Virus record (IMG/VR): IMGVR_UViG_3300032083_002722 | Location: 1-40,459 of that record | Strand: one strand, 5' to 3' | Source: a virus | Length of the DNA: 40,459 nucleotides | Shown: in pieces, positions 29,218 through 37,287 of the stretch | How the letters are laid out: each line of letters opens with the position of its first letter | How positions within the stretch are numbered: position 1 is the stretch's first letter | Notes under the pieces: model-generated | What the model saw: only the letters and a program-made list of their open reading frames with translations | Told to the model about the DNA's origin: nothing | The model's database searches: none | Translations under genes and position numbers: made by a program

Positions 29218-30246
29218 TTAAGAAACTGAAGCATATTCCAATACTTTTGTCAATGCTTTTCGTTTAGTGTTTGCACCGCTACCTAACCAAGCAGAGTGCA
29301 GAGCATTACCTTCAGCTAAAGATTTTTTCTTATGATCTATAACATAAGTAACACCATTCAAAGCCCCCCACCAAGTTCCCTTGGCAGAATCCATATTTGA
29401 TCCTGGTGAGTTTTCTACTGCTTCATGTACAAGTTCTGCAGTATGGCTGAACTCTTCATGCAAGTGTGGTAGAATGTCTGGGTTAGAAGCTTTTGCTCTT
29501 TCAATAAGCAGTTTAGGTTGAAACAACTCTGCAATAAAGTTATCTACATCGAACTTCTCAGCTTTCTTATTAGCTAAAAACTCAGACTGTTCTTGGAACT
29601 TTGTCATTTGCACAGTACTCAACCCTAAAGCTTCCTCTGCTGCTTTTTGGATTTCTTCATCAAACATTTGTAAGTGCAATACTCTAAAGCGGTCTTGATT
29701 ACGTTCTAAAGCTAACGTCAAAGTATTGTTACAAACAACTCTAATAGGCGTAAGCATAACAGTCATAGCTTTGCCTACCTGATGGCTATTGTTTAAAAGC
29801 AAATAGCCACCTACTTCATCGTTTCCAGGAAGGGAAAACTTACTGGTCAATTTGGCTAAACCCCAAATGTCCTTACCTTCCTTTAAACTGCCTGCTGTTT
29901 CCATTTCCATTTTACCTGCTTCAGTAAACCTTTTAAAAAAGTCCATAACTTCAGCATTTTGAAAAGGCACATAACTTTCACCACAAGGGGATAATACTTT
30001 GTTATCACTATCCCTAACTAAAAAGTGGTTATCAGGGCATCTTAAAAACCCTGCTTCACCTGTGGGGTCGATAATGTTCCAACAATCTGGTTTATCTGTA
30101 GTAAAAGCAGGTCGTTTGCTTACTGTCCAGTCTAACTGAGCAGCTTTTAACATTTGCTCAGGTGTCATACCATTGTCGACTTTTTTACCTAAACCATGCC
30201 AAGGAACCTCTCCTGCGTAGGCCATTGTTTCTACTTCATGTGACAT
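29218..30246 (-). CDS. DUF932 phage/plasmid-like protein
   Basis: 342 residues matching the DUF932 pattern: MSHEVETMAYAGEVPWHGLG, then VDNGMTPEQMLKAAQLDWTV, FQNAEVMDFFKRFTEAGKME, VGKAMTVMLTPIRVVCNNTL and a C-terminal GTWWGALNGVTYVIDH. The family is common in phages and plasmids; its role is unknown. The RBS box GAGAAAGGAG precedes the ATG. It is separated from the next gene by the 29163-29194 hairpin. Confidence 0.82.
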   Translation of the reverse strand: MSHEVETMAYAGEVPWHGLGKKVDNGMTPEQMLKAAQLDWTVSKRPAFTTDKPDCWNIIDPTGEAGFLRCPDNHFLVRDSDNKVLSPCGESYVPFQNAEVMDFFKRFTEAGKMEMETAGSLKEGKDIWGLAKLTSKFSLPGNDEVGGYLLLNNSHQVGKAMTVMLTPIRVVCNNTLTLALERNQDRFRVLHLQMFDEEIQKAAEEALGLSTVQMTKFQEQSEFLANKKAEKFDVDNFIAELFQPKLLIERAKASNPDILPHLHEEFSHTAELVHEAVENSPGSNMDSAKGTWWGALNGVTYVIDHKKKSLAEGNALHSAWLGSGANTKRKALTKVLEYASVS

Positions 30247-30266
30247 TTTAAAACTCCTTTCTCGAG

Positions 30267-30542
30267 TTAGTGTGCAGTTGTCGCTGCATTGGGTACTTCA
30301 ATTGAAGGTAAATTGTCGTACGTATCAAACGGTACGTCGATCCACCCTGTTTTGCCTTCAGCATTTAAACAAATTTGTAAACGCACTTCTTGGTCATTAT
30401 GTACCATATCAAATACAACAGGATATAACATTTCTTCAAACACAGCTACATCTTCTGTCCAAATAGAACGATTACGGTTTGTTTTTATTGCAACTTCATT
30501 AGCTGAAGTTAATGAATGTTTAGTAAAATATTTTACCTGCAT
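30267..30542 (-). CDS. Hypothetical protein, 91 aa
   Basis: MQVKYFTKHSLTSANEVAIK starts a 91-residue protein with NRSIWTEDVAVFEEMLYPVV and a beta-rich C-terminus (RLQICLNAEGKTGWIDVPFD). AAGGAG lies upstream; a GTG two codons earlier is possible. It has its own promoter at 30579-30606. No family recognised. Confidence 0.5.
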   Translation of the reverse strand: MQVKYFTKHSLTSANEVAIKTNRNRSIWTEDVAVFEEMLYPVVFDMVHNDQEVRLQICLNAEGKTGWIDVPFDTYDNLPSIEVPNAATTAH

Positions 30543-30578
30543 GGTCACTCCTTTCTGTGTGTTAACCTTGCCATACTA

Positions 30579-30606
30579 TATATACACAAGCCGTTTATAT
30601 TGATAA
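30579..30606 (-). promoter_or_regulatory. Promoter TTATCA-N16-TATATA
   Basis: TTATCA (30606-30601) and TATATA (30584-30579) lie on the minus strand 16 bp apart. It starts in a TGAACAAATAAGAACAAATA block right after the 30628 gene stop, the same arrangement as at 19814-19842. It drives the 30267 gene. Confidence 0.6.
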
Positions 30607-30627
30607 GCTTTATTTGTTCTTATTTGT

Positions 30628-32145
30628 TCAATAGGGCAAAGCATAACCCTGACTAAACATCGGGTGTATCAAATGTAGCTTTTGTTTTGCTCTTGTAAGG
30701 CCAACATAAAAAACCCTTGCTTCATCATCTTCATAACCCTTTATTTTTCTCCACATAGAATAAGGTCTACGCATTGTATCTGTTAAAAGCATTACATTGT
30801 TAGCTTGAGCTCCTTTTGCAGAATGTATGGTTGAAATCCTTAAACGTGGTACAGTTGTCAGGCTTTCGCCTTTACGCAAGCAAGCTCTAATATAAACCCT
30901 ATCTCTGCTACTTATTTTGCCTAATCCTTTATCCCAAGGCAGACTGTGTAATAAACCATGATTTTGCTGTAGCTCTTCTATAGAATAAAACACCCCTTCT
31001 TGACCATCAGGCATTGTTTTAAATCCGTAAGCTATTTGCGAGTTTAATAACATTTGTTTGTACACTAACCGCACTTGATCTACATTTAATTTATTGCCTT
31101 CGCGTAAAGATTCCCATAACCTAACTGATTCTATTACCTTACTATCTATACTGGTTGAGCCATTGTATATATACAGGTGTCCCCTACGCCTAACTTCTTC
31201 TTCTATTTGTTGAGCTCCACGAGTAGTTCGGCTAAGTAACAACCAATCTCCATCAGCAAGGTTTACCTCTTCAGAATGGCGATGCCAAAATATATCACCA
31301 TTTTCATCTCTTGGTTTAAAAGTTTTTTCTCTTCTGCCAACTATCTTTTGTATAACTTTACTGCTCAATGTATGGTGTGAAGTAGGAATACGATAACTTT
31401 GGTTTAATAAAGTTACTTCGCCTTCTAAACCAATAAAATGCTCTACATCTGCTCCTGCGTAACGAAAAATAGCTTGGTCATCATCACCTGCAACATAACA
31501 AACCTTACTGTTCTTTTCTAACATTCGCACCATTTCCCATTGTAAAGGGGATAGATCTTGGGCTTCATCAATAAAAACAATCTCTAATTTAGGGCAAAGC
31601 TCTTGCTCTACAAATAACTCCAACATACCTGCGTAATCTTGCAACCCATAAGATCTTTTCCAATGTGCTAACCCTCTGTCCACATAATCTACCCTCGCCC
31701 AATCTGTTTTTAGAGGAACAATACTTTCATTATAAATTTTCCTCAAAGGTTTTCTTAATATTCTTGCAATGTTTATGATTTCTAAAAATTTATCGCCATA
31801 ACCAAAATCTTTATATGGACCTTGCTCTACCTGTGAGCCGCTGTAAAACCTACCGATCTTTAACCAATCTGCCGCTTCTTGGTATTTTTCAGGTGTCATA
31901 ACCTGTGAGTGAGTCAGCCCTGCTCTTAAAAAAGCAAGACTGTGTAATGTTCTAAAGTATGGCAGTTCTTTTTTAGAAAGGTTAAATTGTGTGCAAGCTC
32001 TGTCTATTGCTTCCTCTGCGGCTCTTCTTGTAAAAGCAAAATAGCCTATTCTATCTGGTGGAACGCCTGATGTAAGGTACTGTTCAACAAGGTTTATTAA
32101 TCTTGTTGTTTTGCCTGTTCCAGGAGGACCGAGTACTACTTTCAT
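30628..32145 (-). CDS. UvrD/Rep-like superfamily 1 DNA helicase
   Basis: 505 residues with motif I GPPGTGKTTRLINL (about 6-19), Ia YFAFTRRAAEEA, motif II EIVFIDEAQDLSP, motif III YVAGDDDQAIFRYAGADVEH, motif IV LNQSYRIPTSHH, motif V ISTIHSAKGAQANNVMLL and motif VI ARVFYVGLTRAKQKLHLI. It is compact, like T4 Dda. It probably unwinds DNA at forks or during recombination. Its ATG overlaps the primase stop (TAATG). Confidence 0.9.
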   Translation of the reverse strand: MKVVLGPPGTGKTTRLINLVEQYLTSGVPPDRIGYFAFTRRAAEEAIDRACTQFNLSKKELPYFRTLHSLAFLRAGLTHSQVMTPEKYQEAADWLKIGRFYSGSQVEQGPYKDFGYGDKFLEIINIARILRKPLRKIYNESIVPLKTDWARVDYVDRGLAHWKRSYGLQDYAGMLELFVEQELCPKLEIVFIDEAQDLSPLQWEMVRMLEKNSKVCYVAGDDDQAIFRYAGADVEHFIGLEGEVTLLNQSYRIPTSHHTLSSKVIQKIVGRREKTFKPRDENGDIFWHRHSEEVNLADGDWLLLSRTTRGAQQIEEEVRRRGHLYIYNGSTSIDSKVIESVRLWESLREGNKLNVDQVRLVYKQMLLNSQIAYGFKTMPDGQEGVFYSIEELQQNHGLLHSLPWDKGLGKISSRDRVYIRACLRKGESLTTVPRLRISTIHSAKGAQANNVMLLTDTMRRPYSMWRKIKGYEDDEARVFYVGLTRAKQKLHLIHPMFSQGYALPY

Positions 32146-33668
32146 TAAATCACATCTTCTCCTGCAGGTAAAGAGGGCAGGGGCATTTGCGAATCATCTA
32201 TTTGGAAAAAGTCTTGTGGCAAAGACCATACATGAATACCTTTACCCCTTACTCGCCAAAACATTTTTTCAGCCTGTAGGTCTTGTAATCGTAATGTTAT
32301 TTTGTTTGAAGTGTAATGGTTAAAATCATTTACAGATAAATGTTTCTTAATATCTTTTACTTGGAAAAACACTTTATCTTCTACCCAAACGGCTACCCCT
32401 TGTAAAATGTCCTCACGCTCTTCTCCTTTAGCTCTTTCACAAGCAAAAGCATTTAACAAATCTTCAAACTCACCTTTGAAAGTTGCATCAGGTGGTACTT
32501 CAACAATAGCAACATTGTCTAACAAAGTTTGTATTCTAGTTTGCCAAGCCCTTTGATTTATAGCTACAGGAAATTTATTTATCTGTGCTACGCATTCTTT
32601 CTGAAACTGTATCTGGCTTGTTAATCCGCTAGTGGTTAACTCTAACCTAGCACCATCTACATTTAAAATCCATATAGGTGGGTCGCCATCTATTTTAGTT
32701 AAGCTGGACATATCACTGCCTACGCCACTTGGACCAACCCCGAACTTTCGTAATTTACAAACCTCTTTATCACAAAAAGGTTTTATAGGTTGGTCGTCGC
32801 ACTTGTAAAAGTAATCTTTCTTTTTAAGCTGTCTTATAACTGCACCAACTTCATTGTGACTTAACGGAGGGTGAAGGTAATCTATATTATATCTTTGTAC
32901 TAAGCTTTCCCAATTAGTTTCATCAAACAAACGTGCATATACTCCTAAATTAAATAGGGCGTTGTTTCTAGAACCTTCGCCAAATCCTTTACTACATAGG
33001 TGTTGTAAGCAAGGCGGACCTTCTTCTAAAACGCCTTCCTTAGTTCCAAAGTTAGTATTCAACTCATAAAACTTTTCTGGTTTCATTATAAACCGTTTAC
33101 AGTGTTGTATGAACTGCTCTGTATTTAAAGCTTCACCTTTAGTATCAAAAGCATATCGTGTAGAGCTGTCTGATCCGTGATAGGGCATATTTAAAAAGTT
33201 GCCTGTATCACCCCTGTCTAATAAAATAGTTGTTTGTTTAGGGAATATCTCACTACCTGCAAAACCCAGAGCCGCACTTAACTCTGTCATTTTCCTTTGC
33301 ATATCTTCTGCTTCAACTGTTTCGTTTACAAATAGCCAAACATGAGCTCCTCCACTTTTAGTTCTACCAACTACAGCAGGGATTTTGTTTTCTTTTAACT
33401 TGGCTACTAAATCTTTATGGCTAACCGCGTAATCGTCTATATCAATAGCACCCCATTGACATTTGTTATCACTGCGTATAGGAATTATACCTAAACCAAC
33501 TCCACCTTTTAAATGCTCTTGCCACATCTCTATAGTGGTTGGCTCTCTTAATATTTTGGCACTACCCTGTTTTTTGCCATCACTTGCTCGGTTATTTTTT
33601 ACTACAAATGTTCCATGAGCTATATCGCTACCTTTGAACAAATTGTAAAACTCTTCTGCTAATGACAC
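32145..33668 (-). CDS. AEP-type primase (archaeo-eukaryotic primase fold)
   Basis: 507 residues, GTG start with GAGAGG. The AEP catalytic motif WGAIDIDDY (Asp 76 and 78) is followed by VGRTKSGGAHVWLFVN (motif II, about 101-115). A cysteine/lysine-rich central zone (HCKRFIMKPEKFY; CDKEVCKLRKFG) may bind zinc, and GEGSRNNALFNLGVYARLFD with HNEVGAVIRQLKKKDY forms the PriCT-like region. It likely makes primers for Pol A, and some such enzymes are primase-polymerases. It is coupled to the helicase gene. Confidence 0.82.
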   Translation of the reverse strand: MSLAEEFYNLFKGSDIAHGTFVVKNNRASDGKKQGSAKILREPTTIEMWQEHLKGGVGLGIIPIRSDNKCQWGAIDIDDYAVSHKDLVAKLKENKIPAVVGRTKSGGAHVWLFVNETVEAEDMQRKMTELSAALGFAGSEIFPKQTTILLDRGDTGNFLNMPYHGSDSSTRYAFDTKGEALNTEQFIQHCKRFIMKPEKFYELNTNFGTKEGVLEEGPPCLQHLCSKGFGEGSRNNALFNLGVYARLFDETNWESLVQRYNIDYLHPPLSHNEVGAVIRQLKKKDYFYKCDDQPIKPFCDKEVCKLRKFGVGPSGVGSDMSSLTKIDGDPPIWILNVDGARLELTTSGLTSQIQFQKECVAQINKFPVAINQRAWQTRIQTLLDNVAIVEVPPDATFKGEFEDLLNAFACERAKGEEREDILQGVAVWVEDKVFFQVKDIKKHLSVNDFNHYTSNKITLRLQDLQAEKMFWRVRGKGIHVWSLPQDFFQIDDSQMPLPSLPAGEDVI

Positions 33669-33694
33669 TGTTACCTCTCTTTCTAATTAAAGTA

Positions 33695-33792
33695 GAGGTT
33701 GCCTAGTGATTAGATGAAACCCATAAACATGAATTAATGTGAATAACCTTTTCCTAGGCAACCTCCGCAGTATGGGGTCTCGACTCCCCATA
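33695..33792. repeat. Two inverted repeats in the primase leader
   Basis: GAGGTTGCCTAG (33695-33706) with its complement at 33754-33765 forms a 12-bp stem around a 48-nt loop. TATGGGG (33771-33777) pairs with CCCCATA (33786-33792). Both lie in the 143-bp gap between the SSB-like gene and the primase. They may terminate the first transcript or fold as a leader structure; no T-run is seen. Confidence 0.5.
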
Positions 33793-33811
33793 GCTGTCCT
33801 GTATTGCCTAC

Positions 33812-34621
33812 TTAAAATGGTATTTCATCATCCATAGGCCGTGTGGCATTAGCACTTTTTTCTTGTGCTGTTACTTCTCCTGCTTTTACAGAAAGGGCAA
33901 ACGATACAGCAGTTTCAAACAAGCTTGTATCTGCGGCATTATCTAAATCTAATTGTCGTTTTCTTTTAATAGAAAAACCAAACCAATCCCCCTTGGAATT
34001 TTTCTCTTGCACAGAAGTTAATGTCCATATTTGTGACATCAATGGCATTGTATAAATTGTGCCGTCTGCTTTTTTACCTGTAAAAGCTTGGGCATTTGAC
34101 AGCCAACTACGAGACTTTTTAAGCTGTGATGAAGCCATAGGTATAAGTACCCTTTGCGGACCAAGGTTTTCATGTATCATTAAACTGAAAAACTGTGCTG
34201 TGTTAGCCAAAATATTTCCATTAGGTAATAACTCTTGGAAAATGTTTGGGTCTGGGTGTGGCTTTACAGTGCTGACAATAGGGTCGTTTGGTAAATAAGA
34301 ACCTTTAAAACCGCCACCTTGGTCTCTGGGAACCCATTCATTGTACCGCCTATTATAATGGCAAGCAATTACATCAATGCCTTTAATACCATCGTACCCT
34401 TCCCCCAATACTGAGTTGAAAAACATTCCTGGTTTGAGCCCGTCAATATATTCAGGGCTTCGCTCCATTGCCTGTGGTGATTTAGTATCTAATATTCTTA
34501 AAAAAGGTATAGCAAGATCTTCTGCTTGTACTTCTGAAAATCCTGCATTGCCATACTCTTCAAATGATGCTGTGGCAACAGCAGTGTTTTTTGGTTTGGT
34601 TAACTCACTTTTATTAGCCAT
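33812..34621 (-). CDS. Putative single-stranded DNA-binding protein
   Basis: 269 residues. The C-terminus ends RPMDDEIPF, the acidic tip typical of SSB and phage SSB-like proteins that recruits polymerase and primase. The body is mixed beta/alpha (DLAIPFLRILDTKSPQAM, YDGIKGIDVIACHYNRRYNE, IWTLTSVQEKNSKGDWFGFS). It lies between the primase and small replication genes. The tip and context support an SSB-like role; no OB-fold can be shown by eye. A GAGGAGCG ribosome site precedes the ATG. Confidence 0.6.
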   Translation of the reverse strand: MANKSELTKPKNTAVATASFEEYGNAGFSEVQAEDLAIPFLRILDTKSPQAMERSPEYIDGLKPGMFFNSVLGEGYDGIKGIDVIACHYNRRYNEWVPRDQGGGFKGSYLPNDPIVSTVKPHPDPNIFQELLPNGNILANTAQFFSLMIHENLGPQRVLIPMASSQLKKSRSWLSNAQAFTGKKADGTIYTMPLMSQIWTLTSVQEKNSKGDWFGFSIKRKRQLDLDNAADTSLFETAVSFALSVKAGEVTAQEKSANATRPMDDEIPF

Positions 34622-34631
34622 GTTCGCTCCT

Positions 34632-35186
34632 CTAGCTTTTTGGTTTATCTATTTTGGTTTTTTCACCTATGTAGATGTTGAACAGATCAGCAGGTATTTC
34701 CACACCCTTTTCTGATTCTGTCTTAATCCACCCTTTCAACGTCATGGGTTCTACCCACTTTCTTGTATTAAAAGATTCGCCTTCTTCTTCTAATTTCTTT
34801 TGGAACTCGTCAGCTTTAGCTTCCTGTCCACGCACAAAATTCACAGCCACTACATTTTTAATTAAATCGCCATGATTATTGTTTATCAGCCAATCGAATG
34901 CTTCTTGCGTTTTTTCTTTTGAAACAGAACCATTGTAAAACTTTTTTATCTCAATCTTAGAACCATCGTTCATAGTAAAGTCTTTCATGTTGTTTTCGTG
35001 CATAGCGGCAGGTAAAAGATCTTCTTGTATTTTTCTAAGGTCTTTTTTAGTTTCTTTTACTTCTGCTTCTAAACTGGCTACTTTGTTTTCTAAAATAAGT
35101 TGTTGGTGGGCTAAAGAGCTTACTAAGCTCAAACCCTTTTGGTCTGTTTGCGTTAATTGACTTGCAATATTTTCAAAACTATTCAT
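34632..35186 (-). CDS. Conserved replication-module phage protein
   Basis: 184 residues beginning MNSFENIASQLTQTDQKGLS, with a coiled-coil (LENKVASLEAEVKETKKDLR), then LLPAAMHENNMKDFTMNDGS and FNTRKWVEPMTLKGWIKTES near the C-terminus. The pattern of IPAAM-x-F-TLKDG...NTxL is common in replication modules of podophages, with unknown function. Its stop lies near the SSB-like start, implying co-expression. Confidence 0.55.
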   Translation of the reverse strand: MNSFENIASQLTQTDQKGLSLVSSLAHQQLILENKVASLEAEVKETKKDLRKIQEDLLPAAMHENNMKDFTMNDGSKIEIKKFYNGSVSKEKTQEAFDWLINNNHGDLIKNVVAVNFVRGQEAKADEFQKKLEEEGESFNTRKWVEPMTLKGWIKTESEKGVEIPADLFNIYIGEKTKIDKPKS

Positions 35187-35508
35187 TACTATCTCCTGGT
35201 CGGTAATTTAGGTCAGCCTGCAAAGGAAAGTATTTGCCTTCTTGCCTATCCCATTTTAACATTTTAAATTTACCAGAATTATTACGCGCTGCGATAGCAG
35301 AAGCTAAAGCAATAGCTGTAGGGTCTCCTGCCAATAGCAAGTAATCTTCATCATTAAATTTGCTAAGTTTTCTGGTAATTCTTCTTATTGTAGGTTGTGT
35401 GGAAAGTGTTGCCTGTTCACCTACAGGTAATAGTATTTCTATATTCCCAAAGCTTGTAGCATCTGTAATGTCTCTGCCACGCATTTCTTGGGTTATGTAA
35501 ACGGTCAT
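35179..35508 (-). CDS. Hypothetical protein, first gene of the replication operon
   Basis: Start at MTVYITQEMRGRDITDATSF, with GGAGAGAG just upstream. 109 residues; FGNIEILLPVGEQATLST, RRITRKLSKFNDEDYLLLAG and GDPTAIALASAIAARN are typical of short phage proteins with an LKWDR-type C-terminus. Its 5' region carries element B. Function unknown. Confidence 0.55.
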   Translation of the reverse strand: MTVYITQEMRGRDITDATSFGNIEILLPVGEQATLSTQPTIRRITRKLSKFNDEDYLLLAGDPTAIALASAIAARNNSGKFKMLKWDRQEGKYFPLQADLNYRPGDSNE

Positions 35509-35590
35509 GTCTCTCTCCACATGGTGTTAAGTGTTTAGTTGTAGCATGGGAAACAAAAATTATAAAGCAAAAAATAATCAAAAAACTTCG

Positions 35591-35742
35591 ACTTTATATA
35601 ATAGGGCAAATATTGCGTGTAGTAAAAACTCTTTTTAACGTACAGATTTTTTCGCGTAGACCCGAGATATCTGATATCGTATATTCTAAGATCGTAAAAA
35701 CGAATTTCACTGTTCGTTAAAATTCCCCCTATATAGCAAAGT
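35591..35742. promoter_or_regulatory. Inverted-arm element B between the divergent operons
   Basis: Left arm ACTTTATATAATAGGG and right arm CCCCCTATATAGCAAAGT are imperfect inverted copies of the arms of element A. The core shares GAGATATCTGATAT (35664-35677) and TAAAAACGAATTTCA (35695-35709) with element A in the same orientation. A perfect TATAAT occurs in the left arm, reading towards the SNF2 gene; a TATATA-like box in the right arm reads towards the 35508 operon. It lies in the 339-bp gap 35509-35847. Confidence 0.6.
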
Positions 35743-35792
35743 TATCTTACAACAGGAATACATAACACAGCTATAGGTTAGACAACAAATAT

Positions 35793-35820
35793 ATTGTTTT
35801 TTATTTTCTTAGCTTATAAA
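35793..35820 (+). promoter_or_regulatory. Possible promoter of the plus-strand helicase gene
   Basis: ATTGTT (35793-35798) and TATAAA (35815-35820) are 16 bp apart, 28 bp upstream of the start. The nearby AACAA-ATATA-TTGTT (35783-35798) inverted repeat could be an operator. It is a weak match; element B may supply the main promoter. Confidence 0.3.
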
Positions 35821-35847
35821 CTGTAAATACCCATAGAAAGAGGGATT

Positions 35848-37287
35848 ATGCGATATAAATTTAAATACAAACCATATGAGCATCAGTTAGAAGCTCTGAA
35901 AAAATCTTGGGATAAACCCCATTATGCTTTATTTATGGATATGGGAACAGGTAAATCTAAAGTTCTTATAGATAATATAGCTATGCTGTATGACAAAGGT
36001 GAAATAGACTCAGCTTTAATTATTGCACCTAAAGGTGTGTATAGAAACTGGGAAAGAAAAGAGTTACCTGCACACTTACCTGAGCATATAACTGCGAACG
36101 TAGTTACTTGGTCTCCACAAAAAACTAAAAAGAAACAACAAGAGTTAGATACTTTAAATGTAGTTTCTGATGATCTGCAAATTTTTCTTATGAATGTTGA
36201 AGCCTTCTCTAGTAAACGTGGTGTAGAAGTAGCAGATAAGTTTTTAATGTGTCATAGGTGTATGTTTGCAGTAGATGAAAGCACTACTATAAAATCAAAA
36301 GGTGCTGCACGAACAAAGAATATGATAAAATTAGGTAAAACCGCACCTTATAAAAGGATACTAACAGGTTCGCCTGTAACTAAATCTCCATTAGATTTGT
36401 TCACACAATGCGAGTTTTTAGATGAGGGCATATTAGGACACAGCTCTTTTTGGACTTTTCAAAACCGCTATGCTAAAATGGTTCGCAAAACTATGGGAGC
36501 ACATTCTTTTAACCATATAGTAGGATACCAAAATTTGTCTGAATTAAACCATTTAATAGAAGAGTTCAGTTTTAGGGTTCGCAAAGAAGATTGTTTAGAC
36601 TTACCAGATAAAGTTTATACAAAAAGGTTAGTAGAATTAACTCCTGAACAGCATAGGCTGTATGAGCAAATGAAAAGAAACGCATTAGCTATTATAGAAG
36701 GCGAAGGTTTAGTTTCAGCACCTACTGTTTTAACGCAGTTACTAAGACTACAACAAGTTTGTTCTGGGTTTGCTAAACTAGAAGATGGCAGGGTAATAAA
36801 AGTACCAAGCAATAAATTAAATGAACTTATGTCTATGTTAGAAGAAATAGATGGCAAAGTTATTATTTGGGGAAACTTTACACACGATTTAGAATTGATT
36901 GGCGAAGCTCTTAGTAAAAAGTATGGAGAAGATTCAGTAGAGTTATTTTATGGTGGTACTGCTGCTGATGATCGGCAATTAATTGTAGAACGGTTTCAAG
37001 ACCCAGACAGCCCCCTAAAGTTTTTTGTAGGCCAACCACGCACAGGAGGCTATGGCCTGACCTTAACAGAGGCTAAAACTGTCGTGTACTACAGTAATGG
37101 TTATGATCTAGAAGTTAGGTTGCAAAGTGAAGACAGAGCTCACCGTATAGGCCAAAATAATAAAGTAACATATGTAGATATTATTGCAGAAGGCACAGTA
37201 GACGAAAAAGTATTACAAGCTCTACGCAGTAAAATAGACATCAGCTCTCGAGTTTTAGCTGAAGGCTATAAAGAATGGATTATTTAA
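35848..37287 (+). CDS. SNF2-family superfamily 2 helicase/translocase
   Basis: 479 residues, the only plus-strand gene. Motif I FMDMGTGKSKVLIDN, motif II VDEST (a DEAH variant), motif III LTGSPVTKSPLDLF, and a C-terminal domain with FVGQPRTGGYGLTLTEAKTV and LQSEDRAHRIGQNNKVTYVD. The AHRIGQ motif is typical of SNF2 enzymes. It is a dsDNA translocase/helicase probably used in phage replication or recombination. GAGGGATT precedes the ATG. Its stop overlaps the stop of the convergent 37284 gene. Confidence 0.9.
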   Translation: MRYKFKYKPYEHQLEALKKSWDKPHYALFMDMGTGKSKVLIDNIAMLYDKGEIDSALIIAPKGVYRNWERKELPAHLPEHITANVVTWSPQKTKKKQQELDTLNVVSDDLQIFLMNVEAFSSKRGVEVADKFLMCHRCMFAVDESTTIKSKGAARTKNMIKLGKTAPYKRILTGSPVTKSPLDLFTQCEFLDEGILGHSSFWTFQNRYAKMVRKTMGAHSFNHIVGYQNLSELNHLIEEFSFRVRKEDCLDLPDKVYTKRLVELTPEQHRLYEQMKRNALAIIEGEGLVSAPTVLTQLLRLQQVCSGFAKLEDGRVIKVPSNKLNELMSMLEEIDGKVIIWGNFTHDLELIGEALSKKYGEDSVELFYGGTAADDRQLIVERFQDPDSPLKFFVGQPRTGGYGLTLTEAKTVVYYSNGYDLEVRLQSEDRAHRIGQNNKVTYVDIIAEGTVDEKVLQALRSKIDISSRVLAEGYKEWII

